This document shows, one piece after another, positions 1 to 10,131 of a stretch of 64,000 nt of DNA. The stretch lies in assembly GCA_037074705.1 (NCBI GenBank), contig CM073596.1, positions 59,781,619-59,845,618 of the forward strand, read 5' to 3'. The notes beneath the pieces were generated by a model that saw nothing but the letters and a program-made list of their open reading frames with translations, ran no database searches and was not told the origin of the DNA. This stretch comes from Zhengitettix transpicula. Lineage: Eukaryota; Arthropoda; Insecta; Orthoptera; Tetrigidae. Position numbers and translations under genes: made by a program. The first letter of the stretch is position 1; each line of letters starts with the position of its first letter.

Positions 1-68
1 CGTCAGGAATTCTGTAACAATATGGAAGACCAAATATTTTAACACTTTAGGGTTTATGCTGCCTTAAT
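1..68 (-). repeat. Inverted macrosatellite fragment at left arm edge
   Basis: The reverse complement of this segment matches 22,043-22,110 and the equivalent end of every 3.5-kb unit, for example 25,490-25,554. Similarity to the array stops at about position 68. The palindrome therefore includes array DNA on this side, in inverted orientation. Confidence 0.85.
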
Positions 69-2530
69 TGACTCCTTTCTTACTCGTTGTTTCGTAATTT
101 TTAAATTATTTGGTACCAACTTTGCTGTTCCAGCACTTCTTGTCCTGCCTTTATTATTTATTAGCACTTGGGAATGTTTCTAGCCTTTGTCACCTTACAC
201 TCGCTTTATCTCTTTCGTGACTGTTGTTGCCCACTGCAGAAGTCTCTATTTTGTTTCTCATGTCTAAAGAAAAATTATATAAAATCTTTATTATTCCAAT
301 GTTTTTCTTCTGTGTTTATAAATAATTCCCCTTGTATTTGTTTAAATTGTGGCCTGATTCTCGGTAAACACTTGGATTATATTCGTCATTAGTTCAGGGC
401 TATTTTAGAAATTAATTTTTAACCCCCCTTCCTCTTTAAAACTCTATTTTAATTGCATTAATTCGTTGCAGTCTTTCCTGAATGCCCTGTACGTGAGTTC
501 ATCCACGTGCATCATCCAGCAACCTCTGATAATTCTTCTCATTCGAACCACATCTCTAGACTATTAATAATATGAGGAATCTTGAAGTAGGTAATTTTAA
601 TTTAATTTTTTTTCGATTTTTTGATACTAGTGATTCCTAAATTTTAACCCCCCCAAAATCTCCGCGCCTGTCAGGCAGGCAACCTTGCAACACAAAATCA
701 AACGCCTTTCTTTTTCAGCGAATTTTGACTCTTGTGGTCCTTACGATTTATTAATTCAATTTATACACCTATTTTTTTAAATGGTAGCTTTAAACCATTC
801 TATTTTGTTGGATAGTTTTTTTAATTTGTGTGTCATACGAACTGTCATAAGGACCTGAAACTTGGTTTCAATCTGATGAGAAACGAAAACGTCACCGAGG
901 ATCGTATATTGTGTTTCTCGTGTTACCAAAAATTATCATTTAAATTTGATCGTTTCACTGATAACAAAATAAATTTATTTTTCAGCCAATTCAAACTCTT
1001 CTGGTCCCGACTTCTGGAGTCATTCAGTTTCTGCTAATTAGTGACCTTATTTCCGAATTGTTTATTTTTGGACAGTTCATCGCGAGGAAACCATAAAAGG
1101 ACTCTCGTTATGGAGTTTGATTTGAGAAGGTAAGAATTGAGTCTTTATACAGTTACCTACTTGATTGTATTTTTCTGGAGTGAAAATCTCTCAAATTGTA
1201 ATATTCTACTCATTTCAGTCTTGAGGATTTAATTGATTAAGTTCAATACTGATGATTTAAATTCATTAACTTGGCTCTAATTCGTGAATTTGCAGTCCTC
1301 TCGTGGGAGTTCCCCATCTCTTGGTGAACGTTCAAATAAATTTTGCTTTCTCCTCTGTAAATGAATTTGAATGCCGTAAATTTTCGATTGCATGTTCGTG
1401 TAGTGAGGCCCGGTAATTAATTTAATTGGGACCCCTATTTTAAAATATTAGCTTTAAACCATTTTTAATTTGTTAGTTGCTTTATTTGATGTTAGTCATA
1501 AGAACTTCCGCCTACGCCGTCAGTTTTTGATGTTTGTGTGTTGTTGGCTCAAATTTTAATTCCTTCATCAGAAGTACACAAATTGCTAGTAATATTGTCA
1601 ACATCGCGTAAATATATTACCTCAATTTTTCCGGGTTACTGATGTAAATCTTTCTTGTTCGCAATGGGTTCATGAAACAAATAAACGTCGGACATTGTTA
1701 CTAGTTTGAATAAAGGATGTTTTCTGAAATTTTTAAATTGTTTGGTGGATAATTTGGCTAATTATAATTGGTGACTTCCTGCCAATGAAATTTCACACAG
1801 TAACTTGACGCTGTGGAGGAACGTTGTTCAATCTCCTTTGCTTTGTCCCTGAGGAGCCACTTTCATTTATCGAAGACTCTGATGTCGAGTTGCTGGAAGC
1901 CGCGTTTCAAATTAATTTATTTGTGTAGAGTTTGTAATTTTCTTAAATAACTGGATTTCTGACGTGTTCTATTCTGTATTTTGCAACTACTTTCCAAATT
2001 AGTGCTGCTTTTTTTAAGACCATTAATAAAAATTGGTCTGCTTTTGCTTGGTTCCTGCTGATAGTCTGTTTTCGAACGCTCCTTTGATCCTGAAATGATC
2101 ATTACACAAATATATTCTTATATTTTTCCATCAACTTACGAATTTGTCCGGCAGATTTATTATTTAATTTGTCCCCAAAGGCTCAGTCTTCCAGATTTTG
2201 ATCTTAAATAATTCTACGCCATTCCAATTTGCATATGGAGGGTTATTATTTTGCCCAGTCTACGTAATCATGAAGTTCATTCCCTTGTTGACATTTTAAA
2301 GCTTTCTGCTGTGGGCAAATTTTCACTGGTCACGTTGGAACTATTCAGAACCTTTTCCAGAACTGCTAATTTTATAGACTCCTCGCCTTAGTGTCTGCAA
2401 TTCTCTATTCAAGGGATTGAGCATTAATTATTTTCGATGACTTTTTAGAATAATTTGTTCGCTGCTGCATTTTTTTCGAAATTTACGTACTGTGGTTTGG
2501 ATTTTCTTAAGATACTGATTTTCATTCTAG
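69..2530. other. Outer left arm, no gene recognised
   Basis: AT-rich DNA with short interrupted reading frames only. Short open stretches here either carry changes or are broken in the mirrored arm, and none shows a recognisable domain. The mirror is about 19,584-22,045. This is the most divergent part of the arms. Confidence 0.7.
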
Positions 2531-2679
2531 ACTTGGACAAAAACCCTGCCTCCGGTTCGGCCTGATTAAGTGCAGTTCCTTTGGCCCAGACGACCACTTG
2601 TATTCCGCTAAGAAGCAGAGGTCGACCTAGTGGGGACCCGAGGCACTCGGAGACACTCTGGAAGCTGATCTTTGTATGG
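2531..2679 (+). pseudogene. Exon-like segment with in-frame stop
   Basis: A 149-nt segment preceded by TTCATTCTAG and followed by GTAAGTGATA, both good splice signals. The frame starting at 2,532 reads LGQKPCLRFGLIKCSS and onward but has a TAG at 2,628-2,630, then is open again to the donor. A second acceptor-like TTTCTGTTTAG ends at 2,761 and opens a further segment; spliced reading runs to a TAA near 2,819. The TAG is also present in the mirrored copy, so this is a UTR exon, a dead exon or chance. No protein family recognised. Confidence 0.3.
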
Positions 2680-2839
2680 GTAAGTGATAAACAACTCCAG
2701 TAGATGGAACTACGAAGTGACTTGTTTCAAACATGACCCAAATTATTTATTTTCTGTTTAGACCCGAGGTGCAGGCCACTGACGTCATGGACAGGAATCG
2801 TCTCGCCGGGATCTGACTAATGTAATTGACTGCAATGAT

Positions 2840-3562
2840 TATGTTAAGAGATTCATATTAAGATGTACACTTTTGGCATTCGCAGTAATACTCCGTATCT
2901 TTCTTATTATTCGACGCTTATTTTTATTGAACGAAGTTAAGTTATTATTTATCTTTTCCTTCATTGAAATATTACTTAAATTTTCCGGGGTTTGTTGGAC
3001 ACGAGAGGAACATTTCTCAATCACTTTTTTCTCTTAAAAAAACTGTTTATTAGATTGTCCACTGTGGCGCGACTCTGTTCTGTATTCGGTATTTATTTAC
3101 GATTGGTTTAAAAGATTTCGTGCTTTGTTTCTTCTTTGCTGCGTTTTGAAACCTCTTCAGGTGCAATGTTTTCATGGAAGTGTGAATTCGAGTCGCAAGC
3201 TACGTGACAAAAAGTTTTCAAAGGTGAGATTTTCACGCACATTGCGTACGAAATGTTTGTGGAAGTCTAAACTTTGAAATTCGTCTTCAACAAGTCTCGT
3301 TCATTTATAATTAAATGTTTTTTTATTAAAAAATTTACACCTGACGTGGTTTCAAGTTAACTTGAATTACTGAAATGATAATTCAATATTTTAAAATTGC
3401 TTAAATAGTTTGGTGACCATTTGGTTGTGTTTCAATGTCTTACAAGTGATATTAAATTTGATGGTGGCTGTTTGTAATTTTTAACCCTCGGTAAGTTTGA
3501 CTTGACTACGTAAATTTTCAAATCTAATTTGATTTCTTTCCCCCCCCCCCATTTGTTTCAAG
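2840..3562. other. Left arm interval without a gene
   Basis: AT-rich sequence with a poly-C run at about 3,541-3,550. A 61-codon open frame on the minus strand (2,839-3,024) is identical in the mirror, but it is lysine/asparagine-rich and looks like chance in AT-rich DNA. Confidence 0.6.
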
Positions 3563-3894
3563 CACCTCGACTTCTCCAACACGAGGGTTTTCGGATGTCA
3601 ATAGACCTTGGAAGACTCTTCGCTTTTGTCCTGAGTTCGCGCTGGCCCGAAAAGGAACGACAATGGAGGCTTTGAATAGTTCTTCAGGTTCGTGTTTGAC
3701 GCAGCTCCTCGTTTGAAATGTTCCGATTATTTTGGACTTTTGTTACGATGTGAACACGACACCTCTATTCTTTTTCAGGGTCTTTCGACTTGTCTTTCCC
3801 TGTTCTCCGGGGTCCATCACCGCTCAAGGAAAATTTTCATCTTGGCTGATCGCAAGGACTAAATACAGCAGCAGTTGCGAGCTTTGTTTGACAG
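3563..3894 (+). other. Candidate pair of small exons
   Basis: Segment one (3,563-3,687) follows TTGTTTCAAG and is bounded by CAG|GTTCG. It is open in the frame from 3,564 (TSTSPTRGFSDVNRPWKT and onward). Segment two (3,779-3,894) follows CTATTCTTTTTCAG and ends ACAG|GTATTG. Splicing them keeps the frame open for about 20 further codons before TGA. Alternatively segment two is open throughout in another frame. The two are 91 bp apart, a typical small intron. Both splice signals are kept in the mirror copy. No homology recognised; chance cannot be excluded. Confidence 0.25.
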
Positions 3895-4302
3895 GTATTG
3901 TTGAAAGTTTCTTTGAAATTTGATTTCTGCCTTAAAGCATGCGGATTTGTGGTTTCTAATTTTCTTCATAAATTACGTCAAGTATTTGCTTATTTTATTT
4001 GAACCTAATTTTTCCATTGGTCGTTGTGTATTTTTTAAAGGAATTTTCCTGAATCTTTAGTGATTTATGTTCACTTTACTTTTCTTTGTTGAAATGTTGT
4101 AAACGTGTTACGGTTTTATTAAAGTTTCTACCCTTTTCTTTTTAAAGCTTCCTTGGCCGTTGGGAGTCCATAGTCGGTTTTAGAATTGGTCCGTTGCATT
4201 GGGAGATTCAACTTTTAATATTAATTTTTCATTTAGAAATTTTAGTGTTATTTAATTTCCCTTGTGGTCATTTTGGTACTTGGCGAATAATCTCTGTACC
4301 GG

Positions 4303-4442
4303 TTACTTATGAATGGCGCTGTTTTGATTGTTCGACTTTCTGTTGCAAGAGATTCTGCCGACGCGAGTTTCCTGACCATCTTGAGGCAGCATCCTGGTAC
4401 GACTTTGCAACTACGGTGGACTACGAAAGCTTCATTCCATAG
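4303..4442 (+). other. Cysteine-rich open segment
   Basis: Frame reading YEWRCFDCSTFCCKRFCRRE and onward to a TAG at 4,440-4,442. The spacing of Cys residues is suggestive, but the mirror copy has a 4-bp insertion just upstream (near 17,804) that breaks any frame continuing into the segment from that side. A longer overlapping frame on the same strand (to about 4,548) is also open. Neither is recognised. Confidence 0.2.
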
Positions 4443-4548
4443 TTTATCAAGTTTATTTCATCGCCGCACCTTTCTGAGTTTTGGAAGCCAACCACTGGAG
4501 ACTAATGCAGAGTCGCAGGAGAAACTCCGCTGGAATCCTCGGGAGTGA

Positions 4549-5780
4549 GTCTACGTGAAGACAACTGAGCCGCGCCATCTGGAATCACTTGTGGGGTTCC
4601 CTGGGAAGTGTATCGCAGTTGCACTTTGGTTTTGCGCTACATCTGTGGTCAACCTCCTTCCACGCAACAATTGAAACTAAACAATAGTCCTGACAACTTG
4701 GGAAGAAAATCTAATTTTTCGGTTTCTTGATTTTAATACATAAATTACTGCGCTGTTTATTTTATTTTCCTTCTCGTATTTTATCATGTTTGTTAGTAAT
4801 TTAAGATTTCCTTTCGTTTTGTACTTTACAACGTGTGATATATCTTGGCTTTTGTCTTACTGTTGTAAATTTTTATTGTTTTTCACACTTGTTACTGTAG
4901 TTTTATTATTTAAATGGTGGTATCTGATATTTATTGTAATTTATTTCCTTAAAAAAAATATAAACAAGTTACAGAATAAATAAACGATTTGTTTGTTTCG
5001 ACTCCTTTTCCTATTACGGTTTCTTCAATTAATGGTTTTTCCTTATTGATGCTTCCTTCAATTCCATTTTCTCACCTGCTACATCTTTGGCGTTTGTCTC
5101 TTAATATTAATATTAATAACCTAGTTTTTAAAGTATTTTGTCTCGTTACTGACTTAATGGGCATTGATTCCTACGTATTCGTGTGTTATATTGTTAGGCG
5201 GTCCTCCTCTATACGTAAATAAAACATTTTTTATTTTGTAAATAACCCACGAGGTAAGGAAACAGGATCGCTGCTCCGTTTACGGCGATTGATTTGGAAT
5301 AATTTTTTCTTCCTCGCCAATTTTTCTTCTGGACCACGCGAATTTCTTTGTTTTTATTATTTTGGTAATTCTCCTTTGCGTTGCCTCAGACGTTTACCAA
5401 TTCAAGAGTTTTTTTACCGTAATTTTGTTAACCACAGAAATTGAAATACTCCTCTGATGTATTTGCCTTTTTCTTATCTAAAGTTACGTTAGTCTCACAC
5501 TTGACTCCCTAGAATCTTACGAAGGAACAATTCTTCTGCCTTGTTTCCTTTGCCTTAACTAAGAATTCTGATAATTTGCTGCAAGTGTCCGCAGCCAGTC
5601 CTCGAGTGCGCTCGTCTGACTTTTCTCTTCAGTTGTTTCACGGCTTCGAATTAAATTTTCGGGGGTCGTTATTTCGTTTTATTAGCTTAAAATTTATCCA
5701 TATTTCATTCGTATTTTGCAGTCTGTTCATAAAGTCGCCCAGTTTCTCCCATAATCCTAATTTATTCGCTCATTCCTCAG
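4549..5780. other. Left arm interval, no gene recognised
   Basis: AT-rich with several short open frames that are Phe/Leu/Ile-rich, as expected by chance. Nearly identical to the mirrored interval 16,329-17,560. Possible intron or intergenic DNA upstream of the exon candidates at 5.8-6.1 kb. Confidence 0.6.
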
Positions 5781-5906
5781 CGTCTGCCGCTGGCCCAACT
5801 ACGAACACGTGGAGAATGACTTCAACGACCGCGTGTGGGCTGATAATAGCTTTTGGGGATTTCCAACGTTGTCCATCAGAGTTCTGCTTAAAACCGGCAA
5901 CTCCGC
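5781..5906 (+). CDS. Best exon candidate in the arm (internal coding exon)
   Basis: A 126-nt segment between CATTCCTCAG and GTAAGCATCG. One frame is open across it, starting at 5,782 with two bases left over at the donor, and its composition is protein-like: CRWPNYEHVENDFNDRVW, then ADNSFWGFPTLSIRVLLKTG. It is rich in Trp, Asn, Asp and Phe, unlike the surrounding chance frames. It would join in phase to 6,005-6,058 across a 98-nt intron. I do not recognise the protein. The mirror copy is also open but has a cluster of substitutions in the middle (R to S, A to T, N to C). Confidence 0.5.
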
Positions 5907-6004
5907 GTAAGCATCGTCTTTCCCCTTATTGATTTTTATTTACTTATTAGCGTAGCAATTTATATATATTTAATCCCTATTTCCTTCTTACACCTGAAAC
6001 GCAG

Positions 6005-6058
6005 TGTCGGCATCAAGGAGAGCGCCACTTACTACAGACAACTAACGGCGTGCTGCAG
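6005..6058 (+). CDS. Candidate exon following 5,781-5,906
   Basis: A 54-nt segment after ACACCTGAAACGCAG and before GTACTGCAAG. Joined to the previous segment it reads AVGIKESATYYRQLTACC in one open frame. If the donor is not used, the frame continues into the GC-rich block to 6,503. Family unknown. The pairing of consensus splice sites with a continued frame is the evidence; there is no homology support. Confidence 0.4.
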
Positions 6059-6640
6059 GTACTGCAAGTTGTCCTTCACAGCAGCGGAGAGACTGGGAGG
6101 AGCAGTGACGGAGGCTAAACCTCCAGTTACACGTCGCTGCTGCTGGAGGACGACGAGGAAGCCAAACATGTCCGTGATACTGGAACAGCGAGGTCTGTCA
6201 ACGACGTCCATCAGCCTCCGCCCACACCAGCGCCCTGCCGCGGACGCGACGTTAGGAAACCCCCAAGGCGGCAGCAGCGTCACTACCTGCCACAGTCGCG
6301 TGTTCTCCTGCTATTGCATCGTCCAGTGCAGACCCAGGACGGCGACACCTGAGGACATTCTCCTCCTGGCAGGTGGATCCAGCGTGTGTAGGTTCCTCGC
6401 AGATATTCGCTGCACCCGTTGCCTGCCCGCCATGACAGGGACGACTTACAAGATGGCGCGGGACTCTGCGGCTACGTCATGGAAGACTCCTTCGAGAAGA
6501 TAAATTCTTTGGTTAATTGTAAAATAACGAGACAACCTCCCTCGTGCTCCCTCTCCCAACCCTTGCTCCACAGCTCCACGGAGACACGGCAACATCGCCC
6601 TGCATGAGGAGAGGAAGAAGAAAGCGCCGGACTCTCTACA
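6059..6640 (+). other. GC-rich, arm-identical block with overlapping open frames
   Basis: The most GC-rich part of the arm. A 144-codon frame (6,069-6,503), a 62-codon frame (6,419-6,607) and an opposite-strand 83-codon frame (6,032-6,283) give identical proteins in both arms. A further + frame from about 6,119 reads TSSYTSLLLEDDEEAKHVRD and onward, then a Pro-rich stretch, to about 6,352. Only one of these can be coding at a given place. The block may be an exon with a 3' UTR, or a CpG-rich control region. The only arm difference I noticed at the inner edge is a 2-bp AC indel near 6,632. Confidence 0.35.
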
Positions 6641-7930
6641 CGGGGCAGAATTTAAGAGTTAAAAGTAATAGATTAACGTGTTATCAATTAGCGTGAGAAG
6701 TTGAAAGGTAAAGGAAGTAGAACATAAGGTTTAATGGTCAAAAATGAGCTAAAATAAGAATTGAATTGAATAGCCGAAGCTGTTGTAAAAGTTAAACCGA
6801 AGGTGAAATGATTTACAGATTGTAGAAAGTGTTAAACAAAATACGAAAACAAGACTAAAAACTTAAGAACATGAAAGGTATAACAAATTGAGTGTAAAAT
6901 GCAAAATATAGCGTAAAGGTATAACATAGAAAATAAATAACTGGTGCAGAATGAAACATACAAAGGTCAAAAGCGACACATGGTTCAAAGCAAAAATATT
7001 TTTAATATTTAAGGTAAAATAGTTAACGAAAGGTAAAAAAATGTAAAGGTGTTATATAAGGAGCAAGAGTGTAAAATATGGTTAAAAGGTAAAAAAGTGT
7101 AATGAAGGTATATAATGAGCTATAAAAGGATATGAAATGGAAGGGAAAAAAAATATAGTTAACGAGAGAGAAAAAGGTTTAATGGTAAAGAAGTGTAATG
7201 AAGGTATTAAGTGAACTTCAAATGAGAGGAAATGGAAGGTATAAAACAAGGTTTATAGTTTAAGAAGTGGAACCAAAATATATAATAATCCCTAAAAGGA
7301 GTGGAAATGAAAAGCGAAAACAAGTTATTAATAGTAAAACAAGGTTAAGAGGTAAATAAGTATAATAAAGGGAAGTAATAAGCTTTAAAAGGAGTCAAAA
7401 TGGAAGGTATAAAATTCACAAGGTAAAGAAGTATAATAAAGGTATTTAAATTTAATAAGCTTTAAACGAATTTGGAAATGGAAGGTATAAAATAAGATTT
7501 AATGGTAAGGAAGTGTAATGAAGGTAACTAATTAGCTTTAAAGGGAGTGGAATTGGATGGTATAAAATAAGGTTTAAACGTAAGGAAGTGTAATGTAGGT
7601 ATTAAGTTAACTTTAAATTTCAGAGTAAATGGATGGTGAAAATAAGGTTAATGGTAGTTAAATAAGGTTTAAAGCTAAAGAAGTGAATTAAAGGGACTTA
7701 AATAGTTTTATAAGGAGAGGAAACTGAAGATGTAAAATTTTGTTTAAAGGTAAAGAATTGTAATTAGGTATTTAGTTAGCTTTAAAAAAAGAGGAAAGGG
7801 AAAGTTTCAAATAAGGTTAACAAGAGTAAAAAAACGCTTAATGGGAAAGAAGAGCAATGTAGGTATATTTAGGGAGCATTAAATGGAGGCGGAACGGAAG
7901 GTGTAAAGGGAAGTGCATAGAAGGTAGAAA
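6641..7930 (+). repeat. Degenerate purine-biased tandem repeat, unit about 73-80 bp
   Basis: The + strand is very poor in C and repeats a loose unit containing TTTAATGGTAAAGAAG, TGTAATGAAGGTATT, AGCTTTAAAAGGAGTGG and AAATGGAAGGTATAAAA. Phrases such as GAAGTGTAATGAAGG recur at intervals near 75-80 bp or multiples. The left arm is 73 bp longer than the right over this stretch, consistent with gain or loss of one unit. No coding potential. Confidence 0.75.
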
Positions 7931-8222
7931 TTCAGATAAAACTGATAGAAAAAAAGACAGCTGAATGATGGCTGTAAGAAGGAATGGGGAAAGCACAGAT
8001 AGTCACGTCAGTGCAAAGAGAATTCAAAGATTAAACCTTCATTACTGCAGTATATTTATCTTTGAATTTAAAGTGCCAAGCCATAGTCTAGAAGGCGCAC
8101 AGTTTGCTGCAAGGTTCTCCTACATACGTTCGTGGTTGTTGTAAGACGCTTATCATTATTCTTCTATCTGATACAGTGTTGCCATTTGTACTGCAAATGG
8201 ATTTGAATAAAATAAAATGAAC

Positions 8223-8489
8223 ATATGACGTCAAATTGTATGTGGGTACGAAATAAAAATTACTGTTTATAAGTTGTTGCACCTTTGCCTTAGCTCTTCA
8301 TCTGTCTCCTGTCGCCTGACCCGGATACTCAGTGTCCGGGGCAGCCTCCTAAAAGGTTAAAGTGTCAGAGGAAAAGGAAAATTAAAGAAGTGAGGAGGTG
8401 ATGATAACCACCACGTAATATCTGATAAAGTCTCGATACTAGCCGCAGGACAATGAGGTAGTGCACAAGATCAGGCTTCTTCCCGAGGT
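8223..8489. other. 267-bp segment present in left arm only
   Basis: On the right the flanks AAAATGAAC and AATAGAAAA are directly joined (around 13,959-13,961). On the left they are separated by 267 bp. No target-site duplication or terminal inverted repeat is visible, so it may equally be a deletion in the right arm. Confidence 0.75.
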
Positions 8490-8698
8490 AATAGAAAAAA
8501 AAGGATTCTTTTAAAGTACGGAAACAGAGAAATTTCAATGTTTTGAGGAATTGGGAGAGAGAAGGAGAATTGGTTTGAATTACAATGGAGCGACCACTGT
8601 AATTCAGGGTGAGCAGAGGATTTACAACGGACTAACCATTGCAATTCCTTTTTGGGAGGGAAATTGGCAGTACTATATATTTTTTCCCATTGTCGCCG

Positions 8699-8866
8699 AC
8701 TCTCTCTCTCTCTCCCCCTTCTCTCTCCCCCCTTCTCTCCCCCCCTTTTCTCTCCCCCTTCTCTCCCCCTTCTCTCCCCCCCCTTCTCTCTCCCCCCTTC
8801 TCCCTCCCCCCTTCTCCCCCCGCTCCCTCTCCCTTTTTTTCTCCTTCTCTCTTTCTACCTAACTAT
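8699..8866 (+). repeat. CT-rich polypyrimidine microsatellite
   Basis: (CT)n passing into tandem CTCTCCCCC-type blocks. The mirror is the GA tract at 13,543-13,755, which is about 60 bp longer. Long open frames here are low-complexity Ser/Pro/Leu artefacts. Confidence 0.95.
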
Positions 8867-8941
8867 CTGCTCCGAAGGATTCAGAGGGATTTAGGAAATA
8901 GGCTATGGTATGGCATTTTGGACAGAGAGGAAGGTTTTAAT

Positions 8942-9018
8942 TGGATTCGAACCCAGACCAGCTACGCACAGTTTCATTGCGTTACACCAATCCATGCTCT
9001 AACCATCTGAGCCACGGG
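8942..9018 (-). ncRNA. tRNA-like module, type 1
   Basis: On the minus strand it has an A-box-like TGGCTCAGATGG and a B box GGTTCGAATCC. The D-arm pairs perfectly (GCTC with GAGC around the loop). The middle carries GTGTAACGCAATG, shared with the hairpin-bearing module near 9,940. The T-stem and acceptor stem do not pair canonically, so this is a tRNA-derived pseudogene or SINE head, not a working tRNA. Mirror at 13,370-13,447. Confidence 0.6.
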
Positions 9019-9117
9019 AACGAGACAAAGTTGTGCCGTTTAATTCGTCTATAAGAGTTGCAAACCTCCACTTTAAGTAGAAAATATTGAGCGTGAATTT
9101 AGAAAATAGAATCGCTG

Positions 9118-9190
9118 AGCCCAGGAATCGAACACAGGCAGCTACGCAGAGATCGTCAACGTGGTGAGGCTTTAACAACCTCAGCCGTTG
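9118..9190 (-). ncRNA. tRNA-like module, type 2
   Basis: On the minus strand it reads CGGCTGAGGTTGTTAAAGCC (D-arm-like, GGCT with AGCC) and ends with TGTTCGATTCC, a B-box-like motif, with TCTGCGTAGCTGCC between them. Not a canonical cloverleaf. Mirror at about 13,200-13,275. Confidence 0.5.
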
Positions 9191-9295
9191 GTGGCGATGC
9201 TGTTTGAAGCTTTGGAACGGATACAAGAACCTCGCCTTCACCAGTGATCAGCAGCGTCTAATGGACAACTTTCGAAGTTCCAACCAACACCGTGG

Positions 9296-9368
9296 TTGCT
9301 TGGTCTAGTGGTCTGCGTCTTCGTGTCTCGTTGTTAAGGTTGCTGGTTCGGTTCCCTGAGCATAGCAG
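9296..9368 (+). ncRNA. tRNA-like module, type 3
   Basis: It has an A-box-like TGGTCTAGTGG and B-box-like GGTTCGGTTCC, with CGTCTTCGTGTCTCGTTG between them. A T6 run follows about 15 bp later (TTACGTTTTTTCTG), placed as a polymerase III terminator would be. Mirror on the minus strand at about 13,025-13,100. Confidence 0.5.
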
Positions 9369-9395
9369 CTTACGTTTTTTCTGTTTCTTTAACAG

Positions 9396-9850
9396 TCACC
9401 GTCGAGGTTTGGGACCCTTAAGGGAGATTTAAACCTTCAAAGTTCACCTCACTCAGTGGCTCAGTGGTTCGAGTCCAGGTGAGTGTAACTAGAGCCTTAG
9501 GTTCCAGGGTTCGATCCTCACTCACAGCTTCCAATTTTTACTCTTTCTCTTTCCAGGTCACCGACTCTTAAGGGAGATTTAAACCTTCAACCTTCACCTC
9601 ACTCAGTGGCTCAGTGGTTCGAGTCCAGGTGAGTGTAACTGGATCCGAAGGTTCCGTGTTCGAGCCTACCTGCGGCTTACATTTTTTCTCTTTCTCTTTC
9701 CAGGTCACCGACTCTTAAGGGAGTTTTAAACCTTCAACCTTCACCTCACTCAGTGGCTCAGTGGTTCGAGTCCAGGTGAGTGTAACTGGATCCGAAGGTT
9801 CCCGGTTCGAGCCTACTATCAGCCAATATTTTTTCTCTTTCTCTTTCCAG
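9396..9850 (+). repeat. Tandem 147-bp units with A box, B box and T-run
   Basis: Three units begin at about 9,396, 9,557 and 9,704. Each holds TGGCTCAGTGG directly followed by TTCGAGTCC, then TCCAG...CTGGA able to form a 5-bp stem (perfect in the second and third units), a B-box-like GGTTCGAGCC (GGTTCGATCC in the first), and in most a T6 run before TCTCTTTCTCTTTCCAG. A polymerase III gene would have this order. The same unit can also be read as a 72-nt segment plus a 75-nt intron (GTGAGT...CTTTCCAG). The mirrored array at 12,210-12,965 has two more units. Confidence 0.75.
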
Positions 9851-9904
9851 GTCAACGTTGAGGTTTGTGACTCTTAAGGGAGATTAAAGCTTACGAACTT
9901 CGAA

Positions 9905-10131
9905 TCGCCAGTGGCTCTGTGGCTAGAGTCTGGGTCAGTGTAACGCAATGATTCTGTGCGTAGCTGGTCTGGGTTCTGGGTTCGAGTCCTGGCGGCTCCG
10001 CAACTGTTTCTAAAACATCTCTGCTTTCCAAACCGCTCGGACCCCCGAGTTTCTCCCAACCCGCCCGCCCCCTCGGGGGTCGGAGCAATTGACGGGCAGA
10101 GATGAGTTAGAAACAGTTGCGTTGGTTTTTT
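9905..10131 (+). ncRNA. tRNA-like head + hairpin + oligo(T): putative Pol III RNA
   Basis: A box TGGCTCTGTGG at 9,912-9,922 and B box GGTTCGAGTCC at 9,979-9,989. CGCCAG (9,906-9,911) pairs perfectly with CTGGCG (9,989-9,994), like an acceptor stem. A strong nested hairpin follows: 10,000-10,024 with 10,096-10,120 (23 of 25 pair) and 10,035-10,049 with 10,072-10,086 (14 of 15 pair). T6 lies at 10,126-10,131 and T12 at 10,136-10,147. The predicted RNA is about 220 nt. Transcription is inferred from motif order only. No known RNA family recognised; a tRNA-derived SINE is the main alternative. Confidence 0.5.

Noticed and set aside
8551..9010. Open frames of 80-123 codons rich in Ser/Pro/Leu (and mirror 13,469-13,898)
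   Set aside because: They are translations of the CT/GA microsatellite and change length with it.
8942..9018. Functional tRNA gene
   Set aside because: A and B boxes and D-arm fit, but the T-stem, anticodon arm and acceptor stem do not pair canonically.
8999..9241. 80-codon frame identical in both arms (mirror 13,148-13,390)
   Set aside because: It runs through two tRNA-like modules. Identity reflects the near-identical arms, not coding.
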